Assembly: GCF_902833045.1 (NCBI RefSeq)
Contig: NZ_CADFDU010000006.1
Coordinates: forward strand, 62,001-126,000
Length of the DNA: 64,000 bases
Direction of reading: 5' to 3'
DNA from: Burkholderia sp. BCC0322
Lineage (GTDB): Bacteria > Pseudomonadota > Gammaproteobacteria > Burkholderiales > Burkholderiaceae
The position numbers and the translations under genes were made by a program. The notes under the pieces are model-generated. The model ran no database searches, was not told the DNA's origin, and was given only the letters and a program-made list of their open reading frames with translations. Positions 45,081 through 54,626 of the stretch are shown here, one piece after another. Each line of letters opens with the position of its first letter. Position 1 is the stretch's first letter.

Positions 45081-45908
45081 ATGGCAACGGCCAGAAAAGC
45101 GCCGGTCAGGCGCGCGACCCCGGTCGCCGCGCGTCCGGCAGCCAAGCGCGTGCCGCCGGAGAAGACGGACGCCACGCGCGCCGTGCCGAACGGCGCGCTC
45201 AACGGTCATGCGCAGCCGGTGGCTGCGCAGCCGGCCGCCGACGCGGCCCGCAAGGCCCGTGCGTCCGAAGCGGACCGCGAGGAGGTCGTCGTGCGTCCTG
45301 CTTACTGGGACAAGGCATGCGCCGACCTCGTCAAGCGCGACCGGATCCTGAAGAAACTGATTCCGAAGTTCGGCCCCGCGCATCTCGTGAAGCGCGGCGA
45401 CCCGTTCGTCACGCTCGCGCGCTCGGTCGTCGGCCAGCAGATTTCGGTGCCGTCGGCGCAGTCGCTGTGGGCGCGCATCGGGGATGCTTGTCCGAAACTC
45501 GCCCCGCAGCCGGTGATCCGGCTCGGCGCGGACAAGCTGATCGCGTGCGGGCTGTCGAAGCGCAAGACGGAATACATTCTCGATCTCGCGCAGCATTTCG
45601 TGTCGGGTGCGCTGCACGTCGACAAATGGACGTCGATGGACGACGAGGACGTGATCGCGGAACTGACGCAGATCCGCGGCATCAGCCGCTGGACGGCCGA
45701 GATGTTCCTGATCTTCAACCTGTCGCGGCCGGACGTCCTGCCGCTCGACGATCCTGGCCTGATCCGTGCGATCAGCGTCAATTACTTCAGTGGGGAACCC
45801 GTTACGCGCAGCGAGGCGCGCGAGGTGGCGGCCAACTGGGAACCGTGGCGTACCGTCGCGACCTGGTACATGTGGCGCAGCCTCGATGCGCCCGACGGCG
45901 ACGCTTGA
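45081..45908 (+). CDS. DNA-3-methyladenine glycosylase II-like (HhH-GPD)
   Basis: Base-excision repair glycosylase of the HhH-GPD superfamily, 275 residues. FVTLARSVVGQQISVPSAQ begins the domain. ELTQIRGISRWTAEMF is the helix-hairpin-helix, and FNLSRPDVLPLDDPGL supplies the catalytic Asp. An N-terminal low-complexity Ala/Pro/Lys-rich stretch of about 70 residues (KAPVRRATPVAARPA) precedes it. The AlkA-like N-terminal domain of E. coli is absent, as in the shorter alkA/MagIII-like group. It lies between cysS and accA, the usual Burkholderia context. Confidence 0.87.
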   Translation: MATARKAPVRRATPVAARPAAKRVPPEKTDATRAVPNGALNGHAQPVAAQPAADAARKARASEADREEVVVRPAYWDKACADLVKRDRILKKLIPKFGPAHLVKRGDPFVTLARSVVGQQISVPSAQSLWARIGDACPKLAPQPVIRLGADKLIACGLSKRKTEYILDLAQHFVSGALHVDKWTSMDDEDVIAELTQIRGISRWTAEMFLIFNLSRPDVLPLDDPGLIRAISVNYFSGEPVTRSEAREVAANWEPWRTVATWYMWRSLDAPDGDA

Positions 45909-46011
45909 GCGTTGGCTATCGGGTTTTAAACATCAATAGTTGAGAGCCGGTTTTGAGCGTCGCCCGCGCGGGTAGAATACGCGCTGCCGCAAGACCCAAG
46001 GATTCGAACAC

Positions 46012-46983
46012 ATGAAGACCACGTTTCTGGATTTCGAACAGCCGATCGCCGAACTCGAGGCCAAGATCGAAGAGCTGCGATTCGTGCAGGACGACTCGGC
46101 TGTCGACATTTCGGAAGAAATCGAGCGGCTGTCGAAGAAAAGCCAGCAACTGACGAAAGACCTCTACGCGAACCTGTCGCCGTGGCAGGTTTCGCAGATC
46201 GCGCGGCATCCGCAGCGTCCGTACACGCTCGATTACGTTGCGGAGCTGTTTACCGATTTTCACGAACTGCACGGCGACCGGGCATTCGCGGACGATCTGT
46301 CGATCGTCGGCGGTCTCGCGCGCTTCGGCGGCCATCCGTGCATGGTGATCGGTCACCAGAAGGGCCGCGACACGAAGGAGCGCGCCGCGCGCAACTTCGG
46401 GATGCCGCGTCCGGAAGGCTATCGCAAGGCCGAACGCCTGATGCGTCTCGCCGAGAAGTTCGGTCTGCCGATCTTCACGTTCGTCGACACGCCGGGCGCG
46501 TACCCGGGCATCGGCGCGGAAGAGCGCGGCCAGTCGGAGGCGATCGGCCGCAACCTGTACGTGATGGCCGAGCTGAAGACGCCGATCATCACGACGGTGA
46601 TCGGCGAGGGCGGTTCGGGCGGCGCGCTCGCGATCGCGGTGGCCGACACTGTGATGATGCTGCAATTCTCGACCTACTCTGTGATCTCGCCGGAAGGCTG
46701 CGCGTCGATCCTGTGGAAGAGCGCCGCGAAGGCGCCGGAAGCAGCGGAAGCGCTGGGCCTGACCGCGCACCGCCTGAAGGCGCTGGGCCTGATCGACAAG
46801 ATCATCAACGAACCGCTCGGCGGCGCGCATCGCGATCCGAAGGGCATGGCTGCGCTGCTGCGCCGTGCGCTGGCCGATTCGCTGCGCCAGTTCCAGGGCA
46901 TGAGTATCGATGCGCTGCGCGAGCGCCGCTTCGAGCGCCTGATGGCCTACGGCAAGTTCAAGGAAACCACGCCGGGCGTATGA
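46012..46983 (+). CDS. accA: Acetyl-CoA carboxylase carboxyltransferase subunit alpha
   Basis: Alpha subunit of the carboxyltransferase that transfers CO2 from biotin to acetyl-CoA, committing carbon to fatty acid synthesis. The 323-residue protein begins [62 protein letters not shown] and [12 protein letters not shown] are family blocks of the oxyanion holes. The start is ATG 46012. tilS follows after 46 bp, and accA-tilS neighbour in most proteobacteria. Confidence 0.97.
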   Translation: MKTTFLDFEQPIAELEAKIEELRFVQDDSAVDISEEIERLSKKSQQLTKDLYANLSPWQVSQIARHPQRPYTLDYVAELFTDFHELHGDRAFADDLSIVGGLARFGGHPCMVIGHQKGRDTKERAARNFGMPRPEGYRKAERLMRLAEKFGLPIFTFVDTPGAYPGIGAEERGQSEAIGRNLYVMAELKTPIITTVIGEGGSGGALAIAVADTVMMLQFSTYSVISPEGCASILWKSAAKAPEAAEALGLTAHRLKALGLIDKIINEPLGGAHRDPKGMAALLRRALADSLRQFQGMSIDALRERRFERLMAYGKFKETTPGV

Positions 46984-47029
46984 CCGGCTGCGTCCTCCAT
47001 TCGCGCGCCGCTATGCGCGCGTTCCGCTC

Positions 47030-48451
47030 GTGATTCCGCCAACCGAATTCTCCGCCGACCGCGTCGTCCTCGACGCGGTCGGCGTTGCGCTTTCCGGCAT
47101 GCCGCCCGATGCACGCATCGCGATCGCGTACAGCGGCGGCCTCGACTCGACGGTGCTGCTCGACGCGGCAGTGCGCGTCGCGGGCGCGTGGCGCTGCGTC
47201 GCGCTGCACGTGCATCACGGGCTGAGTGCGAATGCCGACGCGTGGGTCGCACATGCCGAGGCGAGTGCGGCACGGCTCGGTGTCGCATTCGAGTCGATGC
47301 GCGTCGACGTGCCGCGCGACAGCGGCCTGGGTGTCGAGGCGACGGCGCGCGAGCGACGCTATGCGGCGCTCGACGAGATGTGCGAACGCCACGGCGCGGC
47401 TGCGCTGTGGCTCGCGCAGCATGCGGACGACCAGGCCGAGACCGTGTTGCTGCAGTTGTTGCGCGGCGCGGGAATCGCGGGGCTTGCCGCCATGGCGCCG
47501 CGCTACCGTCCTGACGGCGTGAGCGTCGAGCGTGTGCGGCCGCTGCTGCGACTGTTGCGAGCGCAACTCGAGCGCTATGCGACGCAGCACGACCTGGCAT
47601 GGATCGACGACGAGTCGAACAATGACACGCGCTACGCGCGCAATGCGCTGCGCATCGACGTGCTGCCGGCGCTGGCCGTGCATTTCCCGGGCTTTCGCGA
47701 CGCGCTCGGCCGTGCGGCCCAGCATGCGGCGGCCGCACAGCGACTGCTCGACGATCTGGCCGAACTCGACTTTGCCGTGGCCGCGCGCGATGACGGGCAG
47801 GCGCTGTCGCGCGACGCGCTGGTCGCGTTCGACGATACGCGCGGCGCGAACCTGCTGCGCTTCTGGATGCGCCGGCTCGGTCTGCCGGGTGCGTCGGCGG
47901 CCCGGCTCGCCAACATGATGCGGCAGTTGCGCGCCACACATGTCGCCCATGCGCTGCGCGTCGATCACGCGGGGCAATGCCTGCGCCTTTATCGCGATGT
48001 CGTTTACTGGGAAGCGGGCGACAGCAGCGAACCGGCCGATGACGGCACCGGGAGCCCGTATCCGGAAGCGGTGCTCGCGTGGGACGGGCAGGAAGTCTGG
48101 CACCTGCCGGGTTGGCGCGGCACGTTCGTGTTCGCGCCGGCCGATCCGGGAAGCGCCGATGCATTGCCGGAGGCGCTGCTGCGCGACGCGCGGCTGGTGG
48201 CGCGTGCCCGCGCGGGCGGCGAGCGGATGCGCACGTCGCCGGGCGGCCCCGGCCGTACGCTGAAGAACCTGTTCCAGGAGCGCGGCGTGCCCGCGTGGCA
48301 GCGCGACGTGCCGCTGTTGTTCGCTGGCGACTTGCTGATCTACGTGCCGCGCCTCGGCGTGAACCGCGATGCCGGCGTGACCGGTGGCGGGGCGCCCGGC
48401 GACGGCGCGTGGCGCCGGATCGAGTGGCGTCCGGACCTGCTGATCGCATGA
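47030..48451 (+). CDS. tilS: tRNA(Ile)-lysidine synthetase
   Basis: Modifies C34 of tRNA-Ile(CAU) to lysidine, so that it reads AUA. The 473-residue protein starts with the PP-loop ATPase domain, including IAIAYSGGLDSTVLLDA (about 33-45). LHVHHGLSANADAW and LWLAQHADDQAETVLLQL follow in the active site. The TilS C-terminal domain with RTLKNLFQERGVPAWQR lies near the end. The start is GTG 47030; no ATG fits. Confidence 0.94.
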   Translation: MIPPTEFSADRVVLDAVGVALSGMPPDARIAIAYSGGLDSTVLLDAAVRVAGAWRCVALHVHHGLSANADAWVAHAEASAARLGVAFESMRVDVPRDSGLGVEATARERRYAALDEMCERHGAAALWLAQHADDQAETVLLQLLRGAGIAGLAAMAPRYRPDGVSVERVRPLLRLLRAQLERYATQHDLAWIDDESNNDTRYARNALRIDVLPALAVHFPGFRDALGRAAQHAAAAQRLLDDLAELDFAVAARDDGQALSRDALVAFDDTRGANLLRFWMRRLGLPGASAARLANMMRQLRATHVAHALRVDHAGQCLRLYRDVVYWEAGDSSEPADDGTGSPYPEAVLAWDGQEVWHLPGWRGTFVFAPADPGSADALPEALLRDARLVARARAGGERMRTSPGGPGRTLKNLFQERGVPAWQRDVPLLFAGDLLIYVPRLGVNRDAGVTGGGAPGDGAWRRIEWRPDLLIA

Positions 48452-48793
48452 CGGCGGCAGGCCACCCGCGGCGCGATGGCACGCCCATTTTCACCATTTG
48501 GTAAACAGCGCCGGAACGGCCCCGGACGCCGCGAGCGGCTTGTCAAGCAGGCCTCTATCGGGTACGCTCGGACGTTTGCTCGGCTCGATTTTTGAGCGAT
48601 TTGTGCAGGTTTTCCGCGTGACGTACCCGGTTTGCGCGGCCTGATCGGCCTTCCGGGCAAAATCCGTCACGCTTGCGTGTTGCGTCCCAGCCGTCCCCCT
48701 CGTCGTCCGTCCACAGCCACAAGCCGCGTGACCGAACGGCTACGCGGCCTGCCCAGCGCGCCCGTGCGGTTTCTCCTCCAGTTCAGAACGACA
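48452..48793. other. Intergenic 342 bp before lysC, with promoter and long leader
   Basis: Contains the promoter described separately and a leader of roughly 220 bases before the lysC start. No long open frame is recognised. A palindromic CGGCCTGATCGGCC lies near 48641. I found no lysine-riboswitch core that I could recognise. Confidence 0.5.
48540..48568 (+). promoter_or_regulatory. Sigma-70-type promoter for lysC
   Basis: TTGTCA (48540-48545) and TACGCT (48563-48568) are 17 bases apart, matching the consensus spacing. It lies about 225 bases before the lysC ATG and would give a long untranslated leader. Confidence 0.55.
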
Positions 48794-50047
48794 ATGGCAC
48801 TCATCGTACACAAATACGGCGGCACTTCGATGGGCTCGGTCGAGCGCATCAAGAACGTCGCGAAACGCGTCGCAAAATGGCATCAGGCCGGGCACCAGAT
48901 GGTGGTCGTGCCTTCGGCGATGTCCGGCGAAACCAACCGTCTGCTCGGTCTTGCGAAAGAGATTTCGAGCCAGCCGAGCCCGCGCGAGCTCGACATGATC
49001 GCGTCGACGGGCGAGCAGGTCAGCGTCGGCCTGCTGTCGATCGCGCTGCAGGAAATCGGCGTCGAGGCCGTGAGCTACGCCGGCTGGCAAGTGCCGATCA
49101 AGACCGACAGCGCGTTCACGAAAGCGCGCATTCACTCGATCGATGACGAACGCGTGAAGGCCGATCTGAATGCAGGCAAGGTCGTGATCATCACCGGCTT
49201 CCAGGGCGTCGATCCGGACGGTCACATCACGACGCTGGGCCGTGGCGGCTCGGATACGTCGGCGGTGGCGGTCGCGGCTGCGCTGGGTGCCGAAGAGTGC
49301 CTGATTTATACGGACGTCGACGGCGTCTACACGACGGATCCGCGCGTCGTCGAAGAGGCGCGACGCCTCGATCGCGTGACGTTCGAGGAAATGCTGGAAA
49401 TGGCCAGCCTCGGCTCGAAGGTCCTGCAGATCCGCTCGGTCGAATTCGCTGGCAAATACCAGGTGAAGACGCGTGTGCTGTCGAGCCTGACCGATCCGCT
49501 GATTGCGCTCGACGAAGAAATGCGCTCGGGCACCCTGATTACTTTTGAAGAAGACGAGACCATGGAAAAGGCAGTCATTTCCGGCATCGCGTTCCAGCGC
49601 GACGAAGCACGCATTGCTGTGATGGGCGTGCCCGACAAGCCGGGCATTGCATATCAGATCCTCGGCCCGGTCGCGGATGCGAACGTCGACGTCGACATGA
49701 TCATCCAGAACCAGAGCGTCCAGGGCAAAACCGACTTCACGTTCACGGTCGGCCGTGGCGACTACCAGAAGGCGATGGACATCCTCACCAACCAGGTGAA
49801 GGGCCACGTGAATGCCGAGCAGGTGCAGGGCGACCCGAAGGTGTCGAAGGTGTCGGTCGTCGGCGTCGGCATGCGGTCGCACGTGGGCGTCGCGAGCAAG
49901 ATGTTCCGCACGCTGTCGGAAGAGGGCATCAACATCCAGATGATCTCGACGTCCGAAATCAAGATTTCGGTGCTGATCGACGAGAAATACATGGAGCTGG
50001 CCGTCCGCGCGCTGCACAAGGCATTCGAACTCGATCAGGCATCGTGA
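48794..50047 (+). CDS. lysC: Aspartate kinase
   Basis: Phosphorylates aspartate for the lysine, methionine, threonine and diaminopimelate families. The 417-residue product opens with [19 protein letters not shown], has the kinase motif [21 protein letters not shown] and [13 protein letters not shown], and ends with two regulatory ACT domains (from about residue 265, including [15 protein letters not shown] and [14 protein letters not shown]). It is the usual feedback-inhibited type; the inhibitor is not evident from sequence. The start is ATG 48794 ([10 protein letters not shown]), since the longer open frame upstream is not conserved. Confidence 0.95.
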   Translation: MALIVHKYGGTSMGSVERIKNVAKRVAKWHQAGHQMVVVPSAMSGETNRLLGLAKEISSQPSPRELDMIASTGEQVSVGLLSIALQEIGVEAVSYAGWQVPIKTDSAFTKARIHSIDDERVKADLNAGKVVIITGFQGVDPDGHITTLGRGGSDTSAVAVAAALGAEECLIYTDVDGVYTTDPRVVEEARRLDRVTFEEMLEMASLGSKVLQIRSVEFAGKYQVKTRVLSSLTDPLIALDEEMRSGTLITFEEDETMEKAVISGIAFQRDEARIAVMGVPDKPGIAYQILGPVADANVDVDMIIQNQSVQGKTDFTFTVGRGDYQKAMDILTNQVKGHVNAEQVQGDPKVSKVSVVGVGMRSHVGVASKMFRTLSEEGINIQMISTSEIKISVLIDEKYMELAVRALHKAFELDQAS

Positions 50048-50157
50048 ATTTTTCGTGATGCATTGAAGAAAATGCATCACGGAAATTGACGGGCGGTTCG
50101 AAACCCTATACTATTTCGTTCTCGTCGCACTGCCTCCCTGGTGCGAGCGAAAGTTTG

Positions 50158-50251
50158 GGAGACGTGGCCGAGAGGTCGAAGGCACTCCCCTGCTAAGGGA
50201 GCATCTGGGCCAAAACCTGGATCGAGGGTTCGAATCCCTCCGTCTCCGCCA
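50158..50251 (+). tRNA. tRNA-Ser (anticodon GCU)
   Basis: Acceptor arms GGAGACG (50158-50164) and CGTCTCC (50241-50247) pair fully. The D arm starts TGGCCGAGAGG, the anticodon loop is CCTGCTAAG giving anticodon GCU for AGC/AGU serine codons, and the T arm GAGGGTTCGAATCCCTC is perfect. The long variable arm (ATCTGGGCCAAAACCTGGAT) marks a class II tRNA. The discriminator G (50248) and an encoded CCA (50249-50251) follow. It lies just after lysC. Confidence 0.96.
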
Positions 50252-50262
50252 AAAGCGGTGAC

Positions 50263-50304
50263 AAAGCCCCGCAAGTTCTCGGACTTGCGGGGCTTTTTCT
50301 TTTT
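50263..50304 (+). terminator. Rho-independent terminator after tRNA-Ser
   Basis: AAAGCCCCGCAAGT and ACTTGCGGGGCTTT form a 14-base-pair stem with a TCTCGG loop, followed by a T run. Confidence 0.92.
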
Positions 50305-50492
50305 CGGCCCATCAGCTAGCCCGGTTCCTGTCTCACGTGGATGCGCTGTCGTGTCTCGAACAGTTCAACGGCGGCGCGGTGCCGGAGAAGGAGGCGCCGC
50401 GCGGCAAGGGCGTGAAGCAGGGCGCGCGGAGCAAGGCGAAGCAAGGTCGACCGGCGCGGCGCAAGCCGCTGGCCGGCATCGCCGCCGCGCGC
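50305..50492. other. Spacer between tRNA-Ser terminator and zwf, possible coding remnant
   Basis: One plus-strand frame reads DALSCLEQFNGGAVPEK, then a Lys/Arg/Ala-rich KQGARSKAKQG stretch with no stop before the zwf end. It may be the tail of a lost gene, but I do not recognise it. No tRNA-derived direct repeat was found in the window to support an integration. Confidence 0.3.
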
Positions 50493-51968
50493 TCAGATCT
50501 CCTCGGACCAGACCATGTTTTCGCGCGCCATCAGCGCGGACGATGCCGCCGGTCCGAAGGTGCCGGCGATATAGCCGCGCGGCTTGTCGCCGAGGGACTT
50601 CCAGCCCTTGAGGATCGGATCGACCCAGGCCCAGGCCGCCTCGAGTTCGTCGCAACGCATGAAATGCGTCAGGCGGCCGCGAATCACGTCGATCAGCAGG
50701 CGCTCGTATGCTTCGGCCCGGCGCCCGGCGAGCGCCTGCTGCAAATCGAGATTCAGGTTGACCGGCAGCACCTGCAAGCCGCTGCCCGGCTCCTTCGCGA
50801 GCATCTGCAACTGGATCGATTCCTCGGGCTGGAGCTGGATCACGAGGCGGTTTCCGTGACTGTACGGCCCATGCGGAATGATCGAGAACGGCATGTCCGC
50901 GAACTCGATGACGATCTCCGAACGCCGCTCGCGCAACCGCTTCCCGGTCCGTAGAAAGAACGGCACGTTGGCCCAGCGCCAGTTGTTGATTTGCGCGCGC
51001 AGGGCGACGAAGGTTTCCGTGCCGCTGCCGGCCGGCACGTCGGTCTCGTCCTGGTATCCGTTGACCGATTCGCCGTCCACCGCGCCCGCCGTGTACTGGC
51101 CGCGCACCGTGTCGCGGGCGATCGTCTCGGGCGTCATCGGCCGCAGCGAACGCAGCACCTTCAGCTTCTCGTCCCGGATCGCATCGGGATCGAGCGAGAC
51201 CGGCGGCTCCATCGCGACGATGCACAGCAGTTGCAGCAGGTGGTTCTGAACCATGTCGCGCATCGCGCCGGTGTCGTCGTAGAAACCCGCACGGCTGCCG
51301 ACGCCGACCGATTCCGCGACCGTGATCTGCACGCTCTTGATATACGGCGTCTGCCACAGCGGCCCGAAGATCGCGTTGCCGAAGCGCAGCACCATCAGGT
51401 TCTGCACGGTCTCCTTGCCGAGATAGTGGTCGATCCGGTAGATGCGGTCTTCCGGGAAGTGGCGCCCGACCGATGCGTTGATGGCCTTCGCCGACGCGAG
51501 GTCGTGTCCGAGCGGCTTCTCCAGCACGACCCGTGCGCGGTCGTCGACCAGTCCGCAGCGGGCCAGGTTGTCGCACACCGTCTCGAACAGGCTCGGCGCG
51601 GTCGCGAGATAGAACACGCGCAACGCGTCGCCGCGCATCTTCCCGGCGAGATGGCCGTACGCGTCCGCGACGCCGACGTCGACGCACGCATAGTCGAAGC
51701 GCGACAGGAAGCTTTCCCACGCTTGCGGATTCAGCGCGTGGTCGTCGACGAACGGCCGCGAGCGCTGCTCGACGAAGTCCAGGTAGCGCTCGCGCGACCA
51801 GTCGCTGCGGCCTACCGCGATGATGCGCGTCGCGTCGGGCAGGCTGCCGTGCAGGTGCGCCATGTAGAGCGCCGGCAACAGCTTGCGCGCGGACAGGTCG
51901 CCGGCGCCGCCGAAGATCACCATGTCGAGCGGCTGATCGAGCGCGGATAAAGAAGCGGAAGTAGTCAT
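50493..51968 (-). CDS. zwf: Glucose-6-phosphate 1-dehydrogenase
   Basis: Oxidises glucose-6-phosphate to 6-phosphogluconolactone, feeding the Entner-Doudoroff or pentose phosphate routes and making NAD(P)H. The 491-residue protein has the nucleotide-binding FGGAGDLSARKLLPALY (about 19-34) and the substrate-binding YRIDHYLGKE (about 178). LRTGKRLRERRSEIVI appears later, as in the family. The start is ATG 51968 (MTTSASLSALDQP). It is the last gene of the sucrose PTS operon, which suits conversion of the glucose-6-phosphate released by ScrB. There may be another zwf elsewhere on the genome. Confidence 0.94.
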   Translation of the reverse strand: MTTSASLSALDQPLDMVIFGGAGDLSARKLLPALYMAHLHGSLPDATRIIAVGRSDWSRERYLDFVEQRSRPFVDDHALNPQAWESFLSRFDYACVDVGVADAYGHLAGKMRGDALRVFYLATAPSLFETVCDNLARCGLVDDRARVVLEKPLGHDLASAKAINASVGRHFPEDRIYRIDHYLGKETVQNLMVLRFGNAIFGPLWQTPYIKSVQITVAESVGVGSRAGFYDDTGAMRDMVQNHLLQLLCIVAMEPPVSLDPDAIRDEKLKVLRSLRPMTPETIARDTVRGQYTAGAVDGESVNGYQDETDVPAGSGTETFVALRAQINNWRWANVPFFLRTGKRLRERRSEIVIEFADMPFSIIPHGPYSHGNRLVIQLQPEESIQLQMLAKEPGSGLQVLPVNLNLDLQQALAGRRAEAYERLLIDVIRGRLTHFMRCDELEAAWAWVDPILKGWKSLGDKPRGYIAGTFGPAASSALMARENMVWSEEI

Positions 51969-52045
51969 CGTGCAGGTATTGAATCCATGTTTGACAAACG
52001 GGGTGAGTGGACGCGCGACACGCGCGTCGTGGAGCGTTCGCCCGG

Positions 52046-54574
52046 TCAGTTCGCGATTGCGTGGCGCACCTGTGCAGCGCTGCCGAGCGTCAGCGCATGC
52101 CGGGCCAGCGTCCGGCAGGCATCGAAATCGAGCGTCGCCAGTTCCGCCTTGATTGCGGCGATCGCCGGCACGCTGACCGACAACTCGTCGACACCGAGTC
52201 CGACGAGAAGCGCCGTCGCGGCGGGATCGGAAGCCATCGCGCCGCAGACGCCGACCCATTTCCCGTGCGCGTGCGCGCCCGACACCGTCAGGTCGATCAT
52301 CTTCAGCACGGCCGGATGCAGCGTATCCACCTGCGCCGACAGCTTCGCGTGGCCGCGATCGATCGCCAGCGTATATTGCGCAAGGTCGTTGGTGCCGATC
52401 GAAAAGAAGTCGACTTCCTGCGCCAGCGCCTCGACGATCGCGACGGCGGCCGGTACTTCGACCATCACGCCGATCTTGACGGGATGCGGACACGTTTGCT
52501 GTTCCTCCCGCAGGATACGTTTCGCCGCCAGCACCTCGTCGAGATCGGACACCATCGGGAACATGACGTGGAGATCTCCGTGGGGCGCCGCGCGCAGCAT
52601 CGCGCGCAACTGGCTGCGGAACAGATCCGGGTAGGCGAGGCTGACGCGGATGCCCCGCAGGCCGAGAAACGGATTGGTCTCCTTCGGAAGCGGCAGGTAG
52701 CGCAGCGGCTTGTCGCCGCCGACGTCGAGCGTGCGGACCACGAACTTACGGTGCCGGCCGAGTTCGGCCGCGACCGCCTCGTAGGCGGCCGCCTGCTCGT
52801 CCTCGCCCGGCGCGGCCGCCCGATCCTCGAACAGGAATTCCGAACGCAGCAGCCCGACGCCTTCGGCGCCGGCCGCCAGCGCCTGCCTGGTGTCCGCCGC
52901 GTCGCGCACGTTCGCGACGACCTCCACGCGATGGCCGTCGCGCGTGCTGCCGATCCGGTGCGCGTCCCGCTCGTTCGCGCTGCGCTGCGCGGCGGCTGCG
53001 TCCATGCGCCGCGTCACGTCGGCGAGCAGCGCCGGATCGGGATCGATCCGGAGCGTACCCGCCGTGCCGTCGAGCACCGCGGTCACGCCGTCGCTCAGCG
53101 ATAGCGCCGCCGTATCGATGCCGCAGATCGCCGGAATTCCCATCGACCGCGCCAGAATTGCCACGTGGCTGGTCGGCCCGCCCGATGCCGTGCACAGGCC
53201 GACGACCCGGTCGCGATCCAGCGCGACCGTGTCCGACGGCGTCAGGTCGTCGGCCAGCACGATCGACTGCGTGTCCAGCGCCGGCGGCGCGCGTCGCACG
53301 CCGGTCAGCAGGGACGTCACGCGCAGGCCGACATCGCGGATGTCCGACGCCCGTTCGCGCAGCAGCGGGCTCGCATGCGCGGCCAGCTGTTCGGCCACCG
53401 CCCGGCATGCCTGGTGCCACGCGCCCGGCGCGTTCGAGCCGGCCCGCAACGCGGCTTCCGCGGCATCGATCAGCGCCGGATCGTCGAGCAACGCGAGATG
53501 CGCTTCCATGATCTCGGCCTGACAGGCGCCGGCTTCGCCGCGACCGGCCATCAGTGCCTGTATCTGCTCGGCCGCCAGCCGCAGCGCAGCGAACAGGCGC
53601 GCCCGTTCGTCGTCGAAGGTGCCGCCGGTCTCGTCGAATTCGAGTTCGGCGGCGCGCCACTGCACGATGCGGCCGAGCGCGAGCCCCGGCGACGCGGGCA
53701 CGCCCGCGAATGTGCCGTCCGCCGGACCGGTCGCCGGCGCCGCGCTGCGCGTCGTGGCCAGCCCGGACGGCGCGGCCGCGGCGACGCGCTCGAGACGCTC
53801 GCCGCAGCCATCCCGCAGCACGCCCACGAGCCGGTCGAGCGCCTGCGCGGCGTCGCGGCCGCGCGCGCTCAGCCGGACTGGATCGCCTTGCCGCGTCGCG
53901 AGCGCCATCACCTCGACGGCCGATTTGGCATCCGCGCCGAGCGTCCCGCACGACAGCACGATGTGCGCGGAGAATGGCCGGGCTTCCCTGGCCAGCACGG
54001 CAGCCGGCCGCGCATGCAGGCCCGCCGGATTCGGCAGTTCGACGAACGGCGCATACAGCCACTCGCCGTCCGGTTCGGGCGCAGGGCCTTCGTTCTCGCG
54101 CGCCGCGAGATGCAGCGTCAGCAGCACGCTCTTGCCGGCTTCGACGAGGCCGTCGCGTTTGTCGATTTGCGACACGCATTCGCCGTTGACGACGACGATT
54201 TCCGTTAGCACGCTCGCCGCGTGCGCGGCGACGTGCGCGAAATCGACGCGCAACAGAGGTTGCCCGGCGCGCACGTCGTCGCCCTTGCGCACGAGTGCTT
54301 CGAAACCCTCGCCGTCGAGCATGACCGTGTCGATGCCGACATGCACCATGATCCTGATGCCCGCATCGCCCTCGATGACGACCGCGTGCCGGGATGCGTG
54401 CAGATCGATGACCCGGCCGTCGATCGGCGCCAGGACGACGTCGGTTTCCGGATCGATCGACAGGCCGTCGCCGACCATCTTTTGCGCGAAGGCGGGATCC
54501 GGCACGTCCTCGATCGGGACGATCGTCCCGGAGAGCGGCGCCAGCACGGTGACGTGATTCGATTGAGTCGACAT
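52046..54574 (-). CDS. Fused PTS phosphocarrier: EIIA(Glc-type)-HPr-EI
   Basis: A single 842-residue polypeptide containing three phosphotransferase domains. EIIA of the crr/Glc type lies at about 1-150, with phospho-His78 in IRIMVHVGIDTVML and partner His63. HPr lies at about 175-265, with phospho-His187 in PNPAGLHARPAA and a Ser218 region (GADAKSAVEVMAL). Enzyme I runs from about 290 to the end (GVPASPGLALG), with phospho-His470 in SGGPTSHVAIL and VMFPMVSDLDEVLAAK later. It accepts phosphate from PEP and passes it to EIIBC. The start is ATG 54574 (MSTQSNHVTVLAP). It sits between the porin and zwf genes. Confidence 0.93.
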   Translation of the reverse strand: MSTQSNHVTVLAPLSGTIVPIEDVPDPAFAQKMVGDGLSIDPETDVVLAPIDGRVIDLHASRHAVVIEGDAGIRIMVHVGIDTVMLDGEGFEALVRKGDDVRAGQPLLRVDFAHVAAHAASVLTEIVVVNGECVSQIDKRDGLVEAGKSVLLTLHLAARENEGPAPEPDGEWLYAPFVELPNPAGLHARPAAVLAREARPFSAHIVLSCGTLGADAKSAVEVMALATRQGDPVRLSARGRDAAQALDRLVGVLRDGCGERLERVAAAAPSGLATTRSAAPATGPADGTFAGVPASPGLALGRIVQWRAAELEFDETGGTFDDERARLFAALRLAAEQIQALMAGRGEAGACQAEIMEAHLALLDDPALIDAAEAALRAGSNAPGAWHQACRAVAEQLAAHASPLLRERASDIRDVGLRVTSLLTGVRRAPPALDTQSIVLADDLTPSDTVALDRDRVVGLCTASGGPTSHVAILARSMGIPAICGIDTAALSLSDGVTAVLDGTAGTLRIDPDPALLADVTRRMDAAAAQRSANERDAHRIGSTRDGHRVEVVANVRDAADTRQALAAGAEGVGLLRSEFLFEDRAAAPGEDEQAAAYEAVAAELGRHRKFVVRTLDVGGDKPLRYLPLPKETNPFLGLRGIRVSLAYPDLFRSQLRAMLRAAPHGDLHVMFPMVSDLDEVLAAKRILREEQQTCPHPVKIGVMVEVPAAVAIVEALAQEVDFFSIGTNDLAQYTLAIDRGHAKLSAQVDTLHPAVLKMIDLTVSGAHAHGKWVGVCGAMASDPAATALLVGLGVDELSVSVPAIAAIKAELATLDFDACRTLARHALTLGSAAQVRHAIAN

Positions 54575-54626
54575 ATTGCACTCCAGATGAATTGCATCGT
54601 GAATATGAAACTGCTGCGTTGACGGA

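Noticed and set aside
48452..48793. Lysine riboswitch before lysC
   Set aside because: The leader lacks the conserved core that I can recognise, and this class is not common in beta-proteobacteria.
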